NCBI RefSeq assembly: GCF_900172255.1
Contig: NZ_FWFU01000002.1
Coordinates: 1 to 64,000 of the forward strand
Source: Roseovarius halotolerans
GTDB taxonomy: Bacteria; Pseudomonadota; Alphaproteobacteria; Rhodobacterales; Rhodobacteraceae
DNA: 64,000 nucleotides
Direction: 5' to 3'
The translations under genes and the position numbers were made by a program. Every line of letters starts with the position of its first letter. Position 1 is the first letter of the stretch. This document shows, in pieces, positions 11,868 through 21,410 of this stretch. The notes under the pieces were generated by a model that was given only the letters and a program-made list of their open reading frames with translations, was not told where the DNA came from and did not search any database.

Positions 11868-12722
11868 TCACGCCACCCCGGTCTCTCGCAAGTCCAGCAC
11901 CGCACGCAGCGCCGGGGCAAGGGCCTGGGCGGCTTCGCCATGCGCCAGCGCGCCGGGCAACTGGCGGGCCGCCTGCGCCTCCTCGGGCGCGAATACCATG
12001 CCGCTCGTGCCCATGCGCTGCGCCACCGGGCTGGCGCTCACCTCGATCAGGCGCGCCGCCTGTGGCGCCACCGCGCGCAGCATCCCGGCGGTCACGAAAA
12101 CCGGGTCCGTGCCCGGCTCCACCCGCTCGCAAAAGCCCTCGGGCGGGCGCTGCGCGAACCACAACAGGATCACCGGGCGCTCCAGCCGCGCGATCAGAGC
12201 GCCGGTGCGTTCCACCCAGGTCATGCGCAGCTCCTCGCGCACCAGGTCGAAGCGTTCGGGCGACACCGCGTGCAGATGGCGCAGCAGGTGGCGCGTAAAG
12301 TTGAAGTCGACGAAATCCACCTCCGGAAACAGCCGCCTGAGGGGCGACAGCGGCTCCAGCACCCGGTCATTGCGGCGCGGATGCACCCGGTAAAACCGGT
12401 TCGACAGGTTATGCGCTCCCATCACCTGCAATACCACCGCCCGCGCGCCCGTCGCGATCCGCAACGCGCCGGCATCGTTCAGGAACGCATCCGCGCCCGC
12501 ATTCGGCCAGCCAAGGTTGACGCAGCTTATGCCAAGCCGCCGCTCCAGCTGCGCCGCGAACGGCTCGCGCAGGAAGCGCCCATACGTCTCCGTGCCGCCC
12601 GGAAAGGCGATGTAGTCGCCAGTCAGCCGCCGCGCAGGTCCGCGGAATGTCAGTTTGGAACCCGCATAACAGCATGGTTCATACGCGATCGGTGCGCGCT
12701 GCACCCGTCTTTCACAGATCAT
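11868..12722 (-). CDS. DUF6473 family protein
   Basis: This 284-residue protein resembles a family of unknown function found mainly in Rhodobacteraceae. The N-terminal pattern ([18 protein letters not shown], then [12 protein letters not shown], then [17 protein letters not shown]) looks like an SGNH-hydrolase-like or polysaccharide-modifying fold with a GGTETYG signature. This is pattern recognition only, with no catalytic assignment. A GGTGGGG ribosome-binding site precedes the ATG. It stands alone, between the etf terminator and the divergent hydroxybutyryl-CoA dehydrogenase gene. Confidence 0.75.
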   Translation of the reverse strand: MICERRVQRAPIAYEPCCYAGSKLTFRGPARRLTGDYIAFPGGTETYGRFLREPFAAQLERRLGISCVNLGWPNAGADAFLNDAGALRIATGARAVVLQVMGAHNLSNRFYRVHPRRNDRVLEPLSPLRRLFPEVDFVDFNFTRHLLRHLHAVSPERFDLVREELRMTWVERTGALIARLERPVILLWFAQRPPEGFCERVEPGTDPVFVTAGMLRAVAPQAARLIEVSASPVAQRMGTSGMVFAPEEAQAARQLPGALAHGEAAQALAPALRAVLDLRETGVA

Positions 12723-12777
12723 CGGTCCCCACCGTTCATATCACCCGGAGACCACAATCGCGTCACCGCGTTTAGAA

Positions 12778-12814
12778 ATCGCTAACGCGCAAATTCGACG
12801 TGGATTTTAGCGAT
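12778..12814. repeat. Inverted repeat upstream of the hydroxybutyryl-CoA dehydrogenase gene
   Basis: ATCGCTAA (12778-12785) and TTAGCGAT (12807-12814) are exact reverse complements. They are separated by 21 bases, so equivalent points lie 29 bp apart. The pair sits 66-102 bp before the start at 12880 and could be a dimeric or looping operator. Confidence 0.35.
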
Positions 12815-12879
12815 CACCGGGCCTTGAGCGTGCGCACGCCGCCGCCTATTGTGGCAGCGCAAACATGAAAGGCGAGCCA

Positions 12880-13755
12880 ATGGAAATCCGGACAATCGGC
12901 GTGGTCGGCGCGGGCCAGATGGGCAACGGCATCGCCCATGTGATGGCGCTCGCGGGCTATGAGGTTCTTCTCAACGACATCAGCCAGGACATGCTCGAGA
13001 AGGCGCTCTCCACCGTGCGCAAGAATCTCGAACGCCAGGTCAGCCGCGACAAGATCACCGCCGACGAGATGGAAGCCGCTCTCGCACGCATCACCACCAC
13101 CCTGACCCTCACCGATCTCGGCGCCACCGACCTCGTGATCGAGGCCGCGACCGAGCGCGAGACCGTCAAGCAGGCGATCTTCGACGAGCTCCTGCCGCAT
13201 CTGCAGCCGCACACGATCCTGACCTCGAACACCTCGTCGATCTCGATCACCCGCCTCGCCAGCCGCACCGACCGTCCCGAGAAGTTCATGGGCTTTCACT
13301 TCATGAACCCGGTGCCGGTGATGCAGCTGGTCGAGCTCATCCGCGGCATCGCCACCGACAGGCCCACCTATGATTCCTGCCTCGCCGTCGTCGAGAAGCT
13401 GGGGAAAACCGCCGCCTCCGCCGAGGATTTCCCGGCCTTCATCGTCAACCGCATCCTGATGCCGATGATCAACGAGGCGGTCTACACGCTCTACGAAGGC
13501 GTCGGCAACGTGAAGTCCATCGACGAATCGATGAAACTGGGGGCCAATCACCCGATGGGGCCTCTGGAGCTGGCGGACTTCATCGGGCTCGACACCTGCC
13601 TTGCGATCATGAACGTGCTGCACGACGGGCTCGCCGACACCAAGTATCGCCCCTGCCCCCTGCTCACCAAATATGTCGAGGCGGGCTGGCTCGGTCGCAA
13701 GACCGGCCGCGGCTTTTACGATTATCGTGGTGAAACGCCGGTGCCGACGCGCTAG
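12880..13755 (+). CDS. 3-hydroxybutyryl-CoA dehydrogenase
   Basis: This enzyme of about 291 residues oxidises (S)-3-hydroxybutyryl-CoA to acetoacetyl-CoA with NAD. The Rossmann loop GAGQMGNGIA is at the N-terminus, and the active-site region FMGFHFMNPVPVMQLVELI contains the catalytic His of the HAD family. The C-terminal dimerisation domain follows (NHPMGPLELADFIGLD). I prefer the ATG at 12880, behind AAAGGCGAG; an ATG at 12865 has no such site. Its role may be butyrate or crotonyl-CoA turnover. The 3' end overlaps the converging acyltransferase gene by four bases. Confidence 0.94.
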   Translation: MEIRTIGVVGAGQMGNGIAHVMALAGYEVLLNDISQDMLEKALSTVRKNLERQVSRDKITADEMEAALARITTTLTLTDLGATDLVIEAATERETVKQAIFDELLPHLQPHTILTSNTSSISITRLASRTDRPEKFMGFHFMNPVPVMQLVELIRGIATDRPTYDSCLAVVEKLGKTAASAEDFPAFIVNRILMPMINEAVYTLYEGVGNVKSIDESMKLGANHPMGPLELADFIGLDTCLAIMNVLHDGLADTKYRPCPLLTKYVEAGWLGRKTGRGFYDYRGETPVPTR

Positions 13756-14669
13756 TTGCGGCCCAGTTCCAGTGTATGTTCGCGCAGCCAGGTCATGAAG
13801 CCGCGCGGATCGCTGTCCAGCATCTTCATGCGCTCGGCACTGATCGGCGCACCGACCACCGGCTTTTGCGGGCGATTGCAGCTATGCACGACCTCGTGCA
13901 GCAACAGCCCCTGGCGCAGCGTCGCCGACAGCCGGTTGGCCACCTGATACCAGCGTGAATTCGATCCCGGAAAGAAGATCGGCACCACCGTCGCGCCCGA
14001 GCGCCGGATCATCTGCGCGGTAAAGACGTTCCATTCCCGCTCGATCACCGGGCCGAACATCGTATCGCTCGATGCCACCACGCCCGAGGGAAACACGCTG
14101 ATCAGCCCGCCTTCCTGCAGGTGGGCCATCGCCTTGGCGCGCATTTCCACCGACTTTCGCTGCGCGTCGGGCTCGTGGGGGAAGGGCACCGGGATCATGT
14201 AGGAGGCCGCCACCTCGTCGATCCCCGTCAGCAGCGCGCGGGTCAGGATCTTGTAATCGGTGCGCCGGCGCCCGATCAGGTCGGCCAGGATCATCCCGTC
14301 CACCAGACCGTGCGGATGGTTGGCCACCGCCACCACCGGGCCGTCGCGCGGGATGTTCATGAGCTCGCTGTCGGGGGTCAGCAGGTCGATCCCCATCGTA
14401 TCCAGCGCCGCGCGCCAGAAGGGCTGGCCGGTGGGCGCGCCGCGCTTCTCGAACTGGCGGATCATCCGCAGGATCGTCAGCTTGCCGGTGAACCATTCGA
14501 TCGTCCGGATCGCCAATGCGGTCGCGGGCGAGTCAAAGGAATTGGCATAGGTCAGGCTGCGGCGGTCATACTTGGTAAAGTTCACCGTATCGCCGGTCTT
14601 TCCCTGGTCCTTTGCGCTCTCTGCCAAGTGGTGTGCCCCCTCGTCGCGCATCGCTGCACGTTTCTTCAC
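13752..14669 (-). CDS. Lysophospholipid acyltransferase family protein
   Basis: This 305-residue protein belongs to the PlsC-like acyltransferases. NHPHGLVDG at 117-125 corresponds to the catalytic HX4D-type motif, and FPSGVVASSD near residue 190 matches the glycerol-phosphate-binding block. It probably acylates a lipid at the cytoplasmic membrane; the acceptor is unknown. The start is a GTG whose GTGA overlaps the HPr stop, with GAGG just upstream, so it is the last gene of the chvI-to-HPr operon and translationally coupled to HPr. An in-frame ATG at 14651 is the alternative. Confidence 0.85.
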   Translation of the reverse strand: MKKRAAMRDEGAHHLAESAKDQGKTGDTVNFTKYDRRSLTYANSFDSPATALAIRTIEWFTGKLTILRMIRQFEKRGAPTGQPFWRAALDTMGIDLLTPDSELMNIPRDGPVVAVANHPHGLVDGMILADLIGRRRTDYKILTRALLTGIDEVAASYMIPVPFPHEPDAQRKSVEMRAKAMAHLQEGGLISVFPSGVVASSDTMFGPVIEREWNVFTAQMIRRSGATVVPIFFPGSNSRWYQVANRLSATLRQGLLLHEVVHSCNRPQKPVVGAPISAERMKMLDSDPRGFMTWLREHTLELGRN

Positions 14670-14944
14670 ATGTCCTCGCCAAAGCGGTTTGCGACAAGCG
14701 CCTCGATCGCATCGGCCAGTGGCTCCGCATCCGCCCCCGAGGTCTGCATGTCAATAGTGGTTCCTTTCGATGCTGCCAACATCAAAAGCCCCATGATGCT
14801 GTCCCCCGAGGCCGACATCCCGTCAAGCGAGATCTCCGCAGTGGCGTCGAAGCCTTCGGCCACCTCGACCAGTTTCGCGGCGGCGCGGGCATGAAGACCC
14901 TTCTCGTTCACGATGTCCAGTCGGCGCGTAATCGTATCGCACAT
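14666..14944 (-). CDS. HPr family phosphocarrier protein
   Basis: This HPr of about 92 residues has the active-site His at 18 in EKGLHARAA and the regulatory Ser in SASGDSIMGLL, the site targeted by HprK. The ATG at 14944 gives the standard HPr start MCDTITRRLDIVNEKGLHAR; an open upstream extension is unlikely. With the IIA protein and HprK it forms a regulatory phosphotransfer branch. No sugar-specific IIB or IIC gene is present here, so its job is signalling rather than sugar uptake. Confidence 0.95.
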   Translation of the reverse strand: MCDTITRRLDIVNEKGLHARAAAKLVEVAEGFDATAEISLDGMSASGDSIMGLLMLAASKGTTIDMQTSGADAEPLADAIEALVANRFGEDM

Positions 14945-14951
14945 TGCTTTC

Positions 14952-15377
14952 TTACCTGTCTGCCTGATCGCCCGGATCGTCGGGATCGCCGGCAAGTCCA
15001 TTATGGCTGTTGATGTATTTGCGCCCCGCGTCCAGCGCGGCGCGTGCGGCCTCGTGCACCGGCAGATGCCGGCTCTTGGTCAGCTTGATCAGCATAGGCA
15101 GGTTGGCCCCGTAGAGAATGCGCCGGTTCGCCGGCTGACATGCCTTCAAGGACAGGTTCGACGGCGAACCGCCGAACAGGTCGGTCACGATCAGCACGCC
15201 ATCGCCCGTGTCCACGGCATCCGCGGCCGCACAGACCTCGGCCTGCTTGGCCGTGCGGTCGTCGTCGCCTTCCATCGAGATCGCAAGGATCCCGGTCTGC
15301 GCGCCGACCACATGTTCGATGGCCCTCAGATATTCCGGGGCAAGGCCGCCATGCGCCACGATCACGATGCCGATCAA
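14952..15377 (-). CDS. PTS IIA component, mannose/fructose family
   Basis: This 141-residue EIIA-Man-like protein has the phospho-accepting His at position 9 in IGIVIVAHGGLA and the FGGSPSNLS loop typical of this fold. It would receive phosphate from HPr. In alphaproteobacteria this branch lacks transport partners and is thought to modulate regulators such as the linked ChvG/HprK/RapZ proteins. Seven bases separate it from HPr, and rapZ ends six bases upstream. Confidence 0.93.
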   Translation of the reverse strand: MIGIVIVAHGGLAPEYLRAIEHVVGAQTGILAISMEGDDDRTAKQAEVCAAADAVDTGDGVLIVTDLFGGSPSNLSLKACQPANRRILYGANLPMLIKLTKSRHLPVHEAARAALDAGRKYINSHNGLAGDPDDPGDQADR

Positions 15378-15382
15378 ACCCG

Positions 15383-16306
15383 TTACTCTCCCACTCTGGC
15401 CTGCAGGTCTCCGCGCGGCGCTTCCGCCGCTCCCCGCCGCTCAAGCTCACGATGTCTTATTGACACCGGCCAGCCGCCATCTGCAAGTGCCCGGGCCAAA
15501 GTTTCTGCCATTGCGACGCTACGATGCTGGCCCCCGGTGCAGCCGAACCCGATCGCGAGATACGCCTTTCCTTCCGCCTCATAGGCGGGCAGCAACAACA
15601 GCGCAAGCTCGACCACCTTGTCACGAAACGAGGCGAACCGCGCATCCTGCGCCACATAGTCGGCGACCCGCTGGTCGCGCCCGTCGAGCGCGCGCAGGCC
15701 CTCCTCCCAATAGGGATTCTGCAGGAACCGGCAATCCAGCACCATGTCCAGCCCGCGCGGCAGGCCCCGCTTGTAGGAAAACGAATGCACCGACACCGCC
15801 ATGTCGCTGCCGCCTTGCGGGGCGAACCATTGTTCCAGCTCGGCGCGCAGGTCATGCGGCGACATCTCCGAGCTGTCGATCAGGATATCGGCCCGTGCGC
15901 GGATCGGTCCCAGCAGATCGAACTCGCGTGCGATGCCAAGGCCGGGGCTCTCCGCCGGGGCCAGCGGGTGGCGGCGCCGTGTTTCCGAAAAGCGGCGCAA
16001 CAGGACCTCGGCGCTGCAATCAAGATAGAGAACCTGCATCGGCACGCCGCGCAGCCGGTCCATCCGGTCGATCGTCTCGATCAGCGCATTGGTCGAGAAA
16101 TCCCTGTTGCGCGTATCCACCCCCAGCGCCAGCGGCTTTTCGGGCGCATCGCCGTCCAGCAGCCGGGGCAACAGCGACAGCGGCAGGTTGTCGATGGCCT
16201 CATAGCCCATGTCCTCGAGCGCGCGGATCGCGGTGGTGCGGCCCGCACCCGATGGGCCGGTGACCAGGACAAGACGGGGTTTGATCGGGTCTGCCGGGGT
16301 CGGCAT
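15383..16306 (-). CDS. rapZ: RapZ-like nucleotide-binding protein (YvcJ family)
   Basis: This 307-residue P-loop protein has Walker [10 protein letters not shown] near residues 17-25 and the C-terminal block [11 protein letters not shown] characteristic of the RapZ/YvcJ family. In E. coli RapZ is an RNase adaptor that senses glucosamine-6-phosphate; the alphaproteobacterial function is not settled. Its position next to HPr, IIA and HprK is the usual one and implies a role in carbon or envelope signalling. Confidence 0.94.
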   Translation of the reverse strand: MPTPADPIKPRLVLVTGPSGAGRTTAIRALEDMGYEAIDNLPLSLLPRLLDGDAPEKPLALGVDTRNRDFSTNALIETIDRMDRLRGVPMQVLYLDCSAEVLLRRFSETRRRHPLAPAESPGLGIAREFDLLGPIRARADILIDSSEMSPHDLRAELEQWFAPQGGSDMAVSVHSFSYKRGLPRGLDMVLDCRFLQNPYWEEGLRALDGRDQRVADYVAQDARFASFRDKVVELALLLLPAYEAEGKAYLAIGFGCTGGQHRSVAMAETLARALADGGWPVSIRHRELERRGAAEAPRGDLQARVGE

Positions 16307-16324
16307 GGCATTCTTCCGTTCGCT

Positions 16325-16798
16325 TCAGTCGCGTCTTCCATAACGCAGGTAGAGCATGATCGCAGCGGGGAAATGGGTATGGGGCGCTTTTCGCGTGACC
16401 GGCAGCGTCACGCCCAGCAGCGCCTCCTCTCGCATCGGCGGCAGGCGCTCGGCTTCGTCATGGTCCATGTCCACGATCAGCCGGACCGGGGTCGGGCCGC
16501 TGGCGGGGCAGGTCATCAGCCCCACGCCGCGCGCCTCGATCCGGCCCCTGATGGGCAGCGGCGCGTCGGCCAGAACCTCCTCGCCGCGGCGCCAGAGCCG
16601 CGTGCGGTCATCGGCCACCAGCTCGGCGCCCAGCGCGATCAGTTGCAGCGCAAGCCCCGATTTGCCGCGTCCCGCTTGCCCGCGGATCAGCGCCGCACGC
16701 CCCGCGACCGCCACCGTGGTGGCGTGCAGGATCGTCTCTCCGGGCCGCATGGCGGGCGGATAGGGTGGGGTGCAGGATGGGTCGGGCGCGTCGCTCAC
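16325..16798 (-). CDS. hprK: HPr kinase/phosphorylase, short alphaproteobacterial form
   Basis: This is the C-terminal catalytic domain only (about 157 residues), as usual in alphaproteobacteria. It has Walker A GQAGRGKS and a DDRTRLWRRG segment matching the HprK phosphate site. It phosphorylates and dephosphorylates the regulatory Ser of HPr. I chose the GTG at 16798, five bases past the chvG stop; the ATG at 16750 (MRPGETILHATTVAV) would give a shorter form still containing the whole domain, so the exact start is uncertain. Confidence 0.9.
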   Translation of the reverse strand: MSDAPDPSCTPPYPPAMRPGETILHATTVAVAGRAALIRGQAGRGKSGLALQLIALGAELVADDRTRLWRRGEEVLADAPLPIRGRIEARGVGLMTCPASGPTPVRLIVDMDHDEAERLPPMREEALLGVTLPVTRKAPHTHFPAAIMLYLRYGRRD

Positions 16799-16802
16799 AC
16801 GC

Positions 16803-18512
16803 TCAGACCGGCAGGCCCACGACAAAGCGTGCGCCCAGCGGGTCCGACGTGGCGTCGGCATCGGTCGGGCGGATGTTCTCGGCCCAGATCACACCGTCAT
16901 GGGCCTCGATGATCTGTTTCGAGATCGACAGGCCGAGGCCGGAATTGTTGCCGAAGTCATTTTCCGCGCGCTGCGAATAGAACCGCTTGAAGATCTTGGT
17001 CAGCGCCTGGTCCGGGATGCCCGGGCCGGTATCCTCGACCACGACCAGCACCCGGTTCTCGCGCTTGCGCACCCAAAGGCGGATCGCGTCGCCGTGCTCG
17101 CAGAAACTGATGGCGTTGGTGATCAGGTTGACGAAAACCTGCGCCAGCCGCCCTTCCAGCCCGACGAAGATGATCGGCTCGTTGGGGAAATCGGTGATGA
17201 ACTCGATACCCTTCTTCTCAGCCTCTTCGCCAAGGTAAAGCCCGAGGTTGCGCAGCATGCCCAGCAGGTCGAAGGCCTCCTGCTCCTCCTTGACCAGCTC
17301 GCTGTCAAGGCGCGAGGCATTCGAGATGTCGCTGACCAGCCGGTCGAGCCGGCGCACGTCATGTTCGATCACTTCCAGCAGTTTCTCGCGCTGGTCGGCG
17401 CGCTTGGCCACCCGCAGCGTGCCCACCGCCGAACGCAGGCTGGCCAGCGGGTTCTTGATCTCATGCGCCACGTCCGCGGCGAATTGCTCGTTGCTGTCGA
17501 TCCGGTGATAGAGCGCCGCGACCATGCCCCTCAGCGCACCCGACAGGCGGCCGATCTCGTCGGGGCGTGCGGTCAGGTCGGGGATGCGGATGCGTCCGCC
17601 GCCCTTGCCGCGGTTGCGATCGCCGCCGATCTCGGCGGCGGCGGCCAGGTCGGCCAGCGGGTTGGCGATCGTCGAGGCCAGGATCACGCTCAGACCGACC
17701 GAGACCGCCGTCGCGATCAGGAACATGCGCAGCACCCGTTCATGCTCGGCCCGCACCATCCGGTCGATCTCGCCGGTGGCGTCGGTCAGGGCGACCACCG
17801 CGACGGGGCTGCCGTCCTGCATGATCGTTGTCGACGCCGCGAAAACCGTGCGCCCGCCGACATCGCCCGAGGCGGTCTGCGGCCCGCCCTCCAGCGTCGG
17901 CGCGACCATTGCCGCGGCCTTTTCCTCAAGGCTGCGCGCGGGCGCCTCGCTCTGCGCGGCGAAGGGCGCCGAGACCCAGCCCCAGAGCCGGTTCAGCGCG
18001 TCGGTGATGAATGTGTGTGTCGCGCCGCCGTTCTCCGCGCCGGGCGCGCGCGCGCTGCCCACGATATGGCCCGCCAGCGTCCCGGCAGGGTCGAAGACGA
18101 AGACCTCGACGCCGCTGCGCAGGTCGAGCGATTCAAGCGAGCCGGCCACGTCCAGCCCGTCGCCCGACGCCAGGCTCACCGGCGCATTCGCCGGCAGCTG
18201 CACCTCGAACACATCGGCGACAAGTTCCACCTCGCTGACCAGCCCTCCGGCCCATTGCCCGGCCAGGCTGTCGCGCGAGGAATTGAGATAAAGCACACCG
18301 GCCACCAGCACGCTGAGCGCGACAAGGTTGAAGGTGACGATCTTGCGGGTCAGCGACGAGTCGCGCAGCGAGAAGAAGCCCCGCCGTTCACGGCGCGAGC
18401 GCACCTCTTCGTCGCCCACGCTGTCGGGCGTGACGAAGTCATCGCCAAGGACGAGATCGTCGTCCCGGCGCGACGCGTTTTCGCGCATGTCGATGTCCTC
18501 GGCGAGCGCCAT
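16803..18512 (-). CDS. chvG: Sensor histidine kinase ChvG
   Basis: This 569-residue two-component kinase has an acidic cytoplasmic N-terminus and a first transmembrane helix near 58-78. A long periplasmic sensor domain follows, then a second helix near 255-275, a HAMP domain, the HisKA dimerisation domain with the phospho-accepting His350 in HEIKNPLASL, and a HATPase domain (NLITNAISFCEHGDAI, then EDTGPGIPDQAL). ChvG/ChvI (ExoS/ChvI) senses acid and envelope state in alphaproteobacteria. It follows chvI by nine bases. Confidence 0.95.
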   Translation of the reverse strand: MALAEDIDMRENASRRDDDLVLGDDFVTPDSVGDEEVRSRRERRGFFSLRDSSLTRKIVTFNLVALSVLVAGVLYLNSSRDSLAGQWAGGLVSEVELVADVFEVQLPANAPVSLASGDGLDVAGSLESLDLRSGVEVFVFDPAGTLAGHIVGSARAPGAENGGATHTFITDALNRLWGWVSAPFAAQSEAPARSLEEKAAAMVAPTLEGGPQTASGDVGGRTVFAASTTIMQDGSPVAVVALTDATGEIDRMVRAEHERVLRMFLIATAVSVGLSVILASTIANPLADLAAAAEIGGDRNRGKGGGRIRIPDLTARPDEIGRLSGALRGMVAALYHRIDSNEQFAADVAHEIKNPLASLRSAVGTLRVAKRADQREKLLEVIEHDVRRLDRLVSDISNASRLDSELVKEEQEAFDLLGMLRNLGLYLGEEAEKKGIEFITDFPNEPIIFVGLEGRLAQVFVNLITNAISFCEHGDAIRLWVRKRENRVLVVVEDTGPGIPDQALTKIFKRFYSQRAENDFGNNSGLGLSISKQIIEAHDGVIWAENIRPTDADATSDPLGARFVVGLPV

Positions 18513-18521
18513 TATGCTTCT

Positions 18522-19223
18522 TTATTCCTCGTTATACCGGTAGCCGATCCCGTAAAGCGTCTCGATCGCCGAGAATTCCTCGTCGACCATACGCAGCTTC
18601 TTGCGCAGGCGCTTGATGTGGCTGTCGATGGTGCGATCATCCACGTAAACTTGGTCGTCATAGGCCACATCCATCAGCTGATCGCGGCTTTTGACAAAGC
18701 CGGGGCGCTGTGCAAGCGCCTGCAGCAGCAGGAATTCGGTGACCGTCAGCGATACGTCCTTGCCCTTCCAGCTGACCGCGTGGCGCAGCGGGTCCATCCG
18801 CAGCTGGCCGCGTTCGATCACCTTGGTTTCCTCGGTGTCGCCCACGATATTGCCGTCCATCGCCTCCTGGCGGCGCAGCAGGGCGCGGATGCGTTCGACC
18901 AGCAGGCGCTGGCTGAACGGCTTCTTGACGTAATCGTCCGCCCCCATGCGCAGGCCGAGCACCTCGTCGATCTCGTCATCCTTGGATGTCAGGAAGATCA
19001 CCGGCATCGAGCTTTTCTGGCGCAGCCGCTGCAACAGGTCCATGCCGTCCATGCGCGGCATCTTGATATCGAGCACCGCCATGTCGGGGAGCTTCTTGCT
19101 GAAGGCATCGAAGGCCTGCTGACCGTCATTATACGTATCCACCTCGAAGCCCTCGGCCTCGAGCGTCATCGAGACCGATGTCAGGATGTTTCGATCATCG
19201 TCCACCAGGGCGATCTTTGACAT
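18522..19223 (-). CDS. chvI: Response regulator ChvI
   Basis: This 233-residue OmpR-family regulator has acidic-pocket residues DDD at 8-10, the phospho-acceptor Asp52 in VLDIKMP, and a C-terminal winged helix ([20 protein letters not shown], ending in [13 protein letters not shown]). The start at 19223 gives the canonical [15 protein letters not shown]-terminus. It heads the leftward operon chvI-chvG-hprK-rapZ-IIA-HPr-acyltransferase and is divergent from pckA, the usual arrangement in this class. Confidence 0.96.
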   Translation of the reverse strand: MSKIALVDDDRNILTSVSMTLEAEGFEVDTYNDGQQAFDAFSKKLPDMAVLDIKMPRMDGMDLLQRLRQKSSMPVIFLTSKDDEIDEVLGLRMGADDYVKKPFSQRLLVERIRALLRRQEAMDGNIVGDTEETKVIERGQLRMDPLRHAVSWKGKDVSLTVTEFLLLQALAQRPGFVKSRDQLMDVAYDDQVYVDDRTIDSHIKRLRKKLRMVDEEFSAIETLYGIGYRYNEE

Positions 19224-19579
19224 GAGATTTGGTCCTTGTGCTGCTCTTCTTCTTGGTTTTTCCCTGCAATATGCGCCGCATTGCCCTTTACAATCAATCC
19301 AAAACTGCGAATCACCCCGTGCCCGATCGTCATTCAAGGCAAAAAAATGGCACGCATGGCGAAATTGACTCACTTTGTTGCCGGGCAGCCGCCCTTTGGT
19401 TGCGCTAACGATGCGCTGGTTGCGCTAACTGCGCCAAACCGTCCTGTTCTTTTACGGAAACGTCATGCTAAGAGGCCCGCGGGGGCCGGTTTTGACCGAC
19501 ACATCGGCGCCATGCCAGGCGCCACTGCATTTTCGCCGCCCCCCTGCAGGCGGCAAACGCGAACAGGAGCGCGAGACAC
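19224..19579. promoter_or_regulatory. chvI-pckA divergent control region
   Basis: This 356-bp non-coding stretch separates the two divergent starts. It holds two copies of GGTTGCGCTAAC spaced 20 bp apart on the pckA side (annotated separately) and no open frame with coding character. Promoter hexamers are not clear enough to assign. Confidence 0.6.
19398..19429 (+). promoter_or_regulatory. Tandem LacI-type operator candidates of pckA
   Basis: GGTTGCGCTAAC occurs at 19398-19409 and again at 19418-19429. Each copy matches the palindrome GTTAGCGCTAAC at 10 of 12 positions. LacI-family regulators of gluconeogenesis (CceR in Rhodobacter, PckR in Sinorhizobium) are known to act on pckA and, as I recall, use GCGC-centred palindromes of this kind; the assignment to them is inference. 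Confidence 0.5.
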
Positions 19580-21178
19580 ATGACAACTGGACGGGTGAAC
19601 CCGGATTTCCGGCTTGAAGATCAGGGCATAACCGGGCTCGGGAATGTCAGCTACAACCTGATCGAACCCGCGCTGATCGAAGCGGCGCTCAAGAATGGCG
19701 AGGGCCATCTCGGGCGCGGCGGGGCGTTTCTGGTCACCACCGGCAAGTTCACCGGGCGCTCGCCCAAGGACAAGCATGTCGTCAAGACCGACAGCGTCGC
19801 CGACACGATCTGGTGGGAAAACAACGCCGCCATGTCGCCCGAGCATTTCGATGTGCTCTATGACGACCTGCTGGCGCATATGAAGGGCCGCGACTTCCAT
19901 GTGCAGGACCTGACCGGCGGCGCCGACCCGGCCCATGCGATCAATGTCCGCATGGTGACCGAGCTGGCCTGGCACGGGCTGTTCATCCGCCACCTGCTGC
20001 GGCGTCCCGAACCGGACGCGCTGGACAGCTTCACCGCCGATTTCACCGTCATCAACTGCCCCAGCTTCCGCGCCGATCCGGCCAAGCACGGCTGCAACTC
20101 CGAAACCGTGATTGCGCTCAATTTCGACCGCAAGCTGATCCTGATCGGCGGCACCGAATATGCCGGCGAGAACAAGAAATCCGTCTTCACGCTCCTGAAC
20201 TACCTGTTGCCCGAAAAAGGCATCATGCCGATGCATTGCTCGGCCAACCATGCCGATGGCAACCCGGTCGACACTGCCGTGTTCTTCGGTCTCAGCGGCA
20301 CCGGCAAGACCACGCTTTCGGCCGATCCCTCGCGCACGCTGATCGGCGATGACGAGCATGGCTGGTCGGATCGCGGCACCTTCAACTTCGAAGGGGGCTG
20401 CTATGCCAAGACCATCCACCTCAACCCCGAGGCCGAGCCGGAAATCTACGCCACGACCAGCAAGTTCGGCACCGTGATCGAGAACATGGTGTTCGATCCC
20501 CAGACATTCGAGCTGGATTTCGACGATGACTCGCTCACCGCCAACATGCGCTGCGCCTACCCGCTGTCCTATATCTCGAACGCCTCGGAAACGGCGCTTG
20601 GCGGGCATCCCAAGAACGTCATCATGCTGACCTGTGACGCCTTCGGCGTGCTGCCCCCGATCGCGCGGCTGACCCCGGCGCAGGCGATGTATCACTTCCT
20701 TTCGGGCTTCACCTCCAAGGTCGCGGGCACCGAACGTGGCGTGACCGAGCCGGAGCCCACCTTCTCGACCTGTTTCGGCGCGCCCTTCATGCCGCGCCGC
20801 CCCGAGGTTTACGGCAATCTTCTGCGCGACAAGATCGCGAAGCACGGCGCGACCTGCTGGCTGGTCAATACCGGCTGGACCGGCGGCGCCTATGGCACCG
20901 GGTCGCGGATGCCGATCCGCGCCACCCGCGGCTTGCTGACCGCCGCGCTTGATGGCTCTCTCGGCGAGGTCGAATTCCGCAAGGACGACAATTTCGGTTT
21001 CGATGTGCCGGTGGCCGTGCCCGGCGTCGCCGAAGTGTTGCTCGACCCGCGCCGGACCTGGGACGATCCCGAGTCCTATGACCGTCAGGCAGCCAAGCTT
21101 GTGCAGATGTTTGCGGATAATTTCGAGCAATACGTTCCCTATATCGACGATGACGTGAAAGCCGCCGCGCTCGGCTGA
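19580..21178 (+). CDS. pckA: Phosphoenolpyruvate carboxykinase (ATP)
   Basis: This 532-residue ATP-dependent PEP carboxykinase converts oxaloacetate to phosphoenolpyruvate, the first committed step of gluconeogenesis. The kinase P-loop GLSGTGKT is at 237-244, the metal-binding HCSAN block precedes it, and LIGDDEHGW follows. The N-terminal [12 protein letters not shown] stretch is the substrate-binding signature. It ends in a GC-rich hairpin at 21191-21213. Tandem operator candidates lie about 150-180 bp upstream. Confidence 0.97.
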   Translation: MTTGRVNPDFRLEDQGITGLGNVSYNLIEPALIEAALKNGEGHLGRGGAFLVTTGKFTGRSPKDKHVVKTDSVADTIWWENNAAMSPEHFDVLYDDLLAHMKGRDFHVQDLTGGADPAHAINVRMVTELAWHGLFIRHLLRRPEPDALDSFTADFTVINCPSFRADPAKHGCNSETVIALNFDRKLILIGGTEYAGENKKSVFTLLNYLLPEKGIMPMHCSANHADGNPVDTAVFFGLSGTGKTTLSADPSRTLIGDDEHGWSDRGTFNFEGGCYAKTIHLNPEAEPEIYATTSKFGTVIENMVFDPQTFELDFDDDSLTANMRCAYPLSYISNASETALGGHPKNVIMLTCDAFGVLPPIARLTPAQAMYHFLSGFTSKVAGTERGVTEPEPTFSTCFGAPFMPRRPEVYGNLLRDKIAKHGATCWLVNTGWTGGAYGTGSRMPIRATRGLLTAALDGSLGEVEFRKDDNFGFDVPVAVPGVAEVLLDPRRTWDDPESYDRQAAKLVQMFADNFEQYVPYIDDDVKAAALG

Positions 21179-21190
21179 ACGCCCGGTATT

Positions 21191-21213
21191 GCCCCGGCCC
21201 TTGCGGTCGGGGC
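21191..21213 (+). terminator. Hairpin downstream of pckA
   Basis: GCCCCGGCC (21191-21199) can pair with GGTCGGGGC (21205-21213), one pair being G-T, around a five-base loop. It begins 12 bp past the pckA stop and has no T run, so termination would be weak or Rho-assisted. Confidence 0.45.
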
Positions 21214-21277
21214 GGATTCGCCGGCCTGGCCCGACCCTGACATGGCTTTGCAGATCATCGATCGCCCTTTGCGAAGC

Positions 21278-21295
21278 GTGCGTGGAATCACGCAC
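21278..21295. repeat. Short perfect hairpin in the pckA-TauE convergent gap
   Basis: GTGCGTG, GAAT, CACGCAC form a perfect 7-bp stem with a four-base loop. It lies between two converging genes and has no T tract on either side. Confidence 0.4.
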
Positions 21296-21410
21296 AAGGA
21301 TCACGGTAGCGCGTAAATCTTGCCATCGGGTAAATGCGCGGCGCGATGGCCGCTTGGGGCGGTTTTGTACAGACGTTTCGCCCGGCGTCCCGATTTCCGT
21401 ACAATACCGG

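Noticed and set aside
16770-19220. An 816-codon open frame antisense to chvG and chvI
   Set aside because: It covers two well-supported genes and shows no recognisable protein pattern.
19463-21304. A 613-codon frame antisense to pckA
   Set aside because: pckA is complete with its P-loop and substrate motifs; the reverse frame is Gly/His/Arg-rich shadow.
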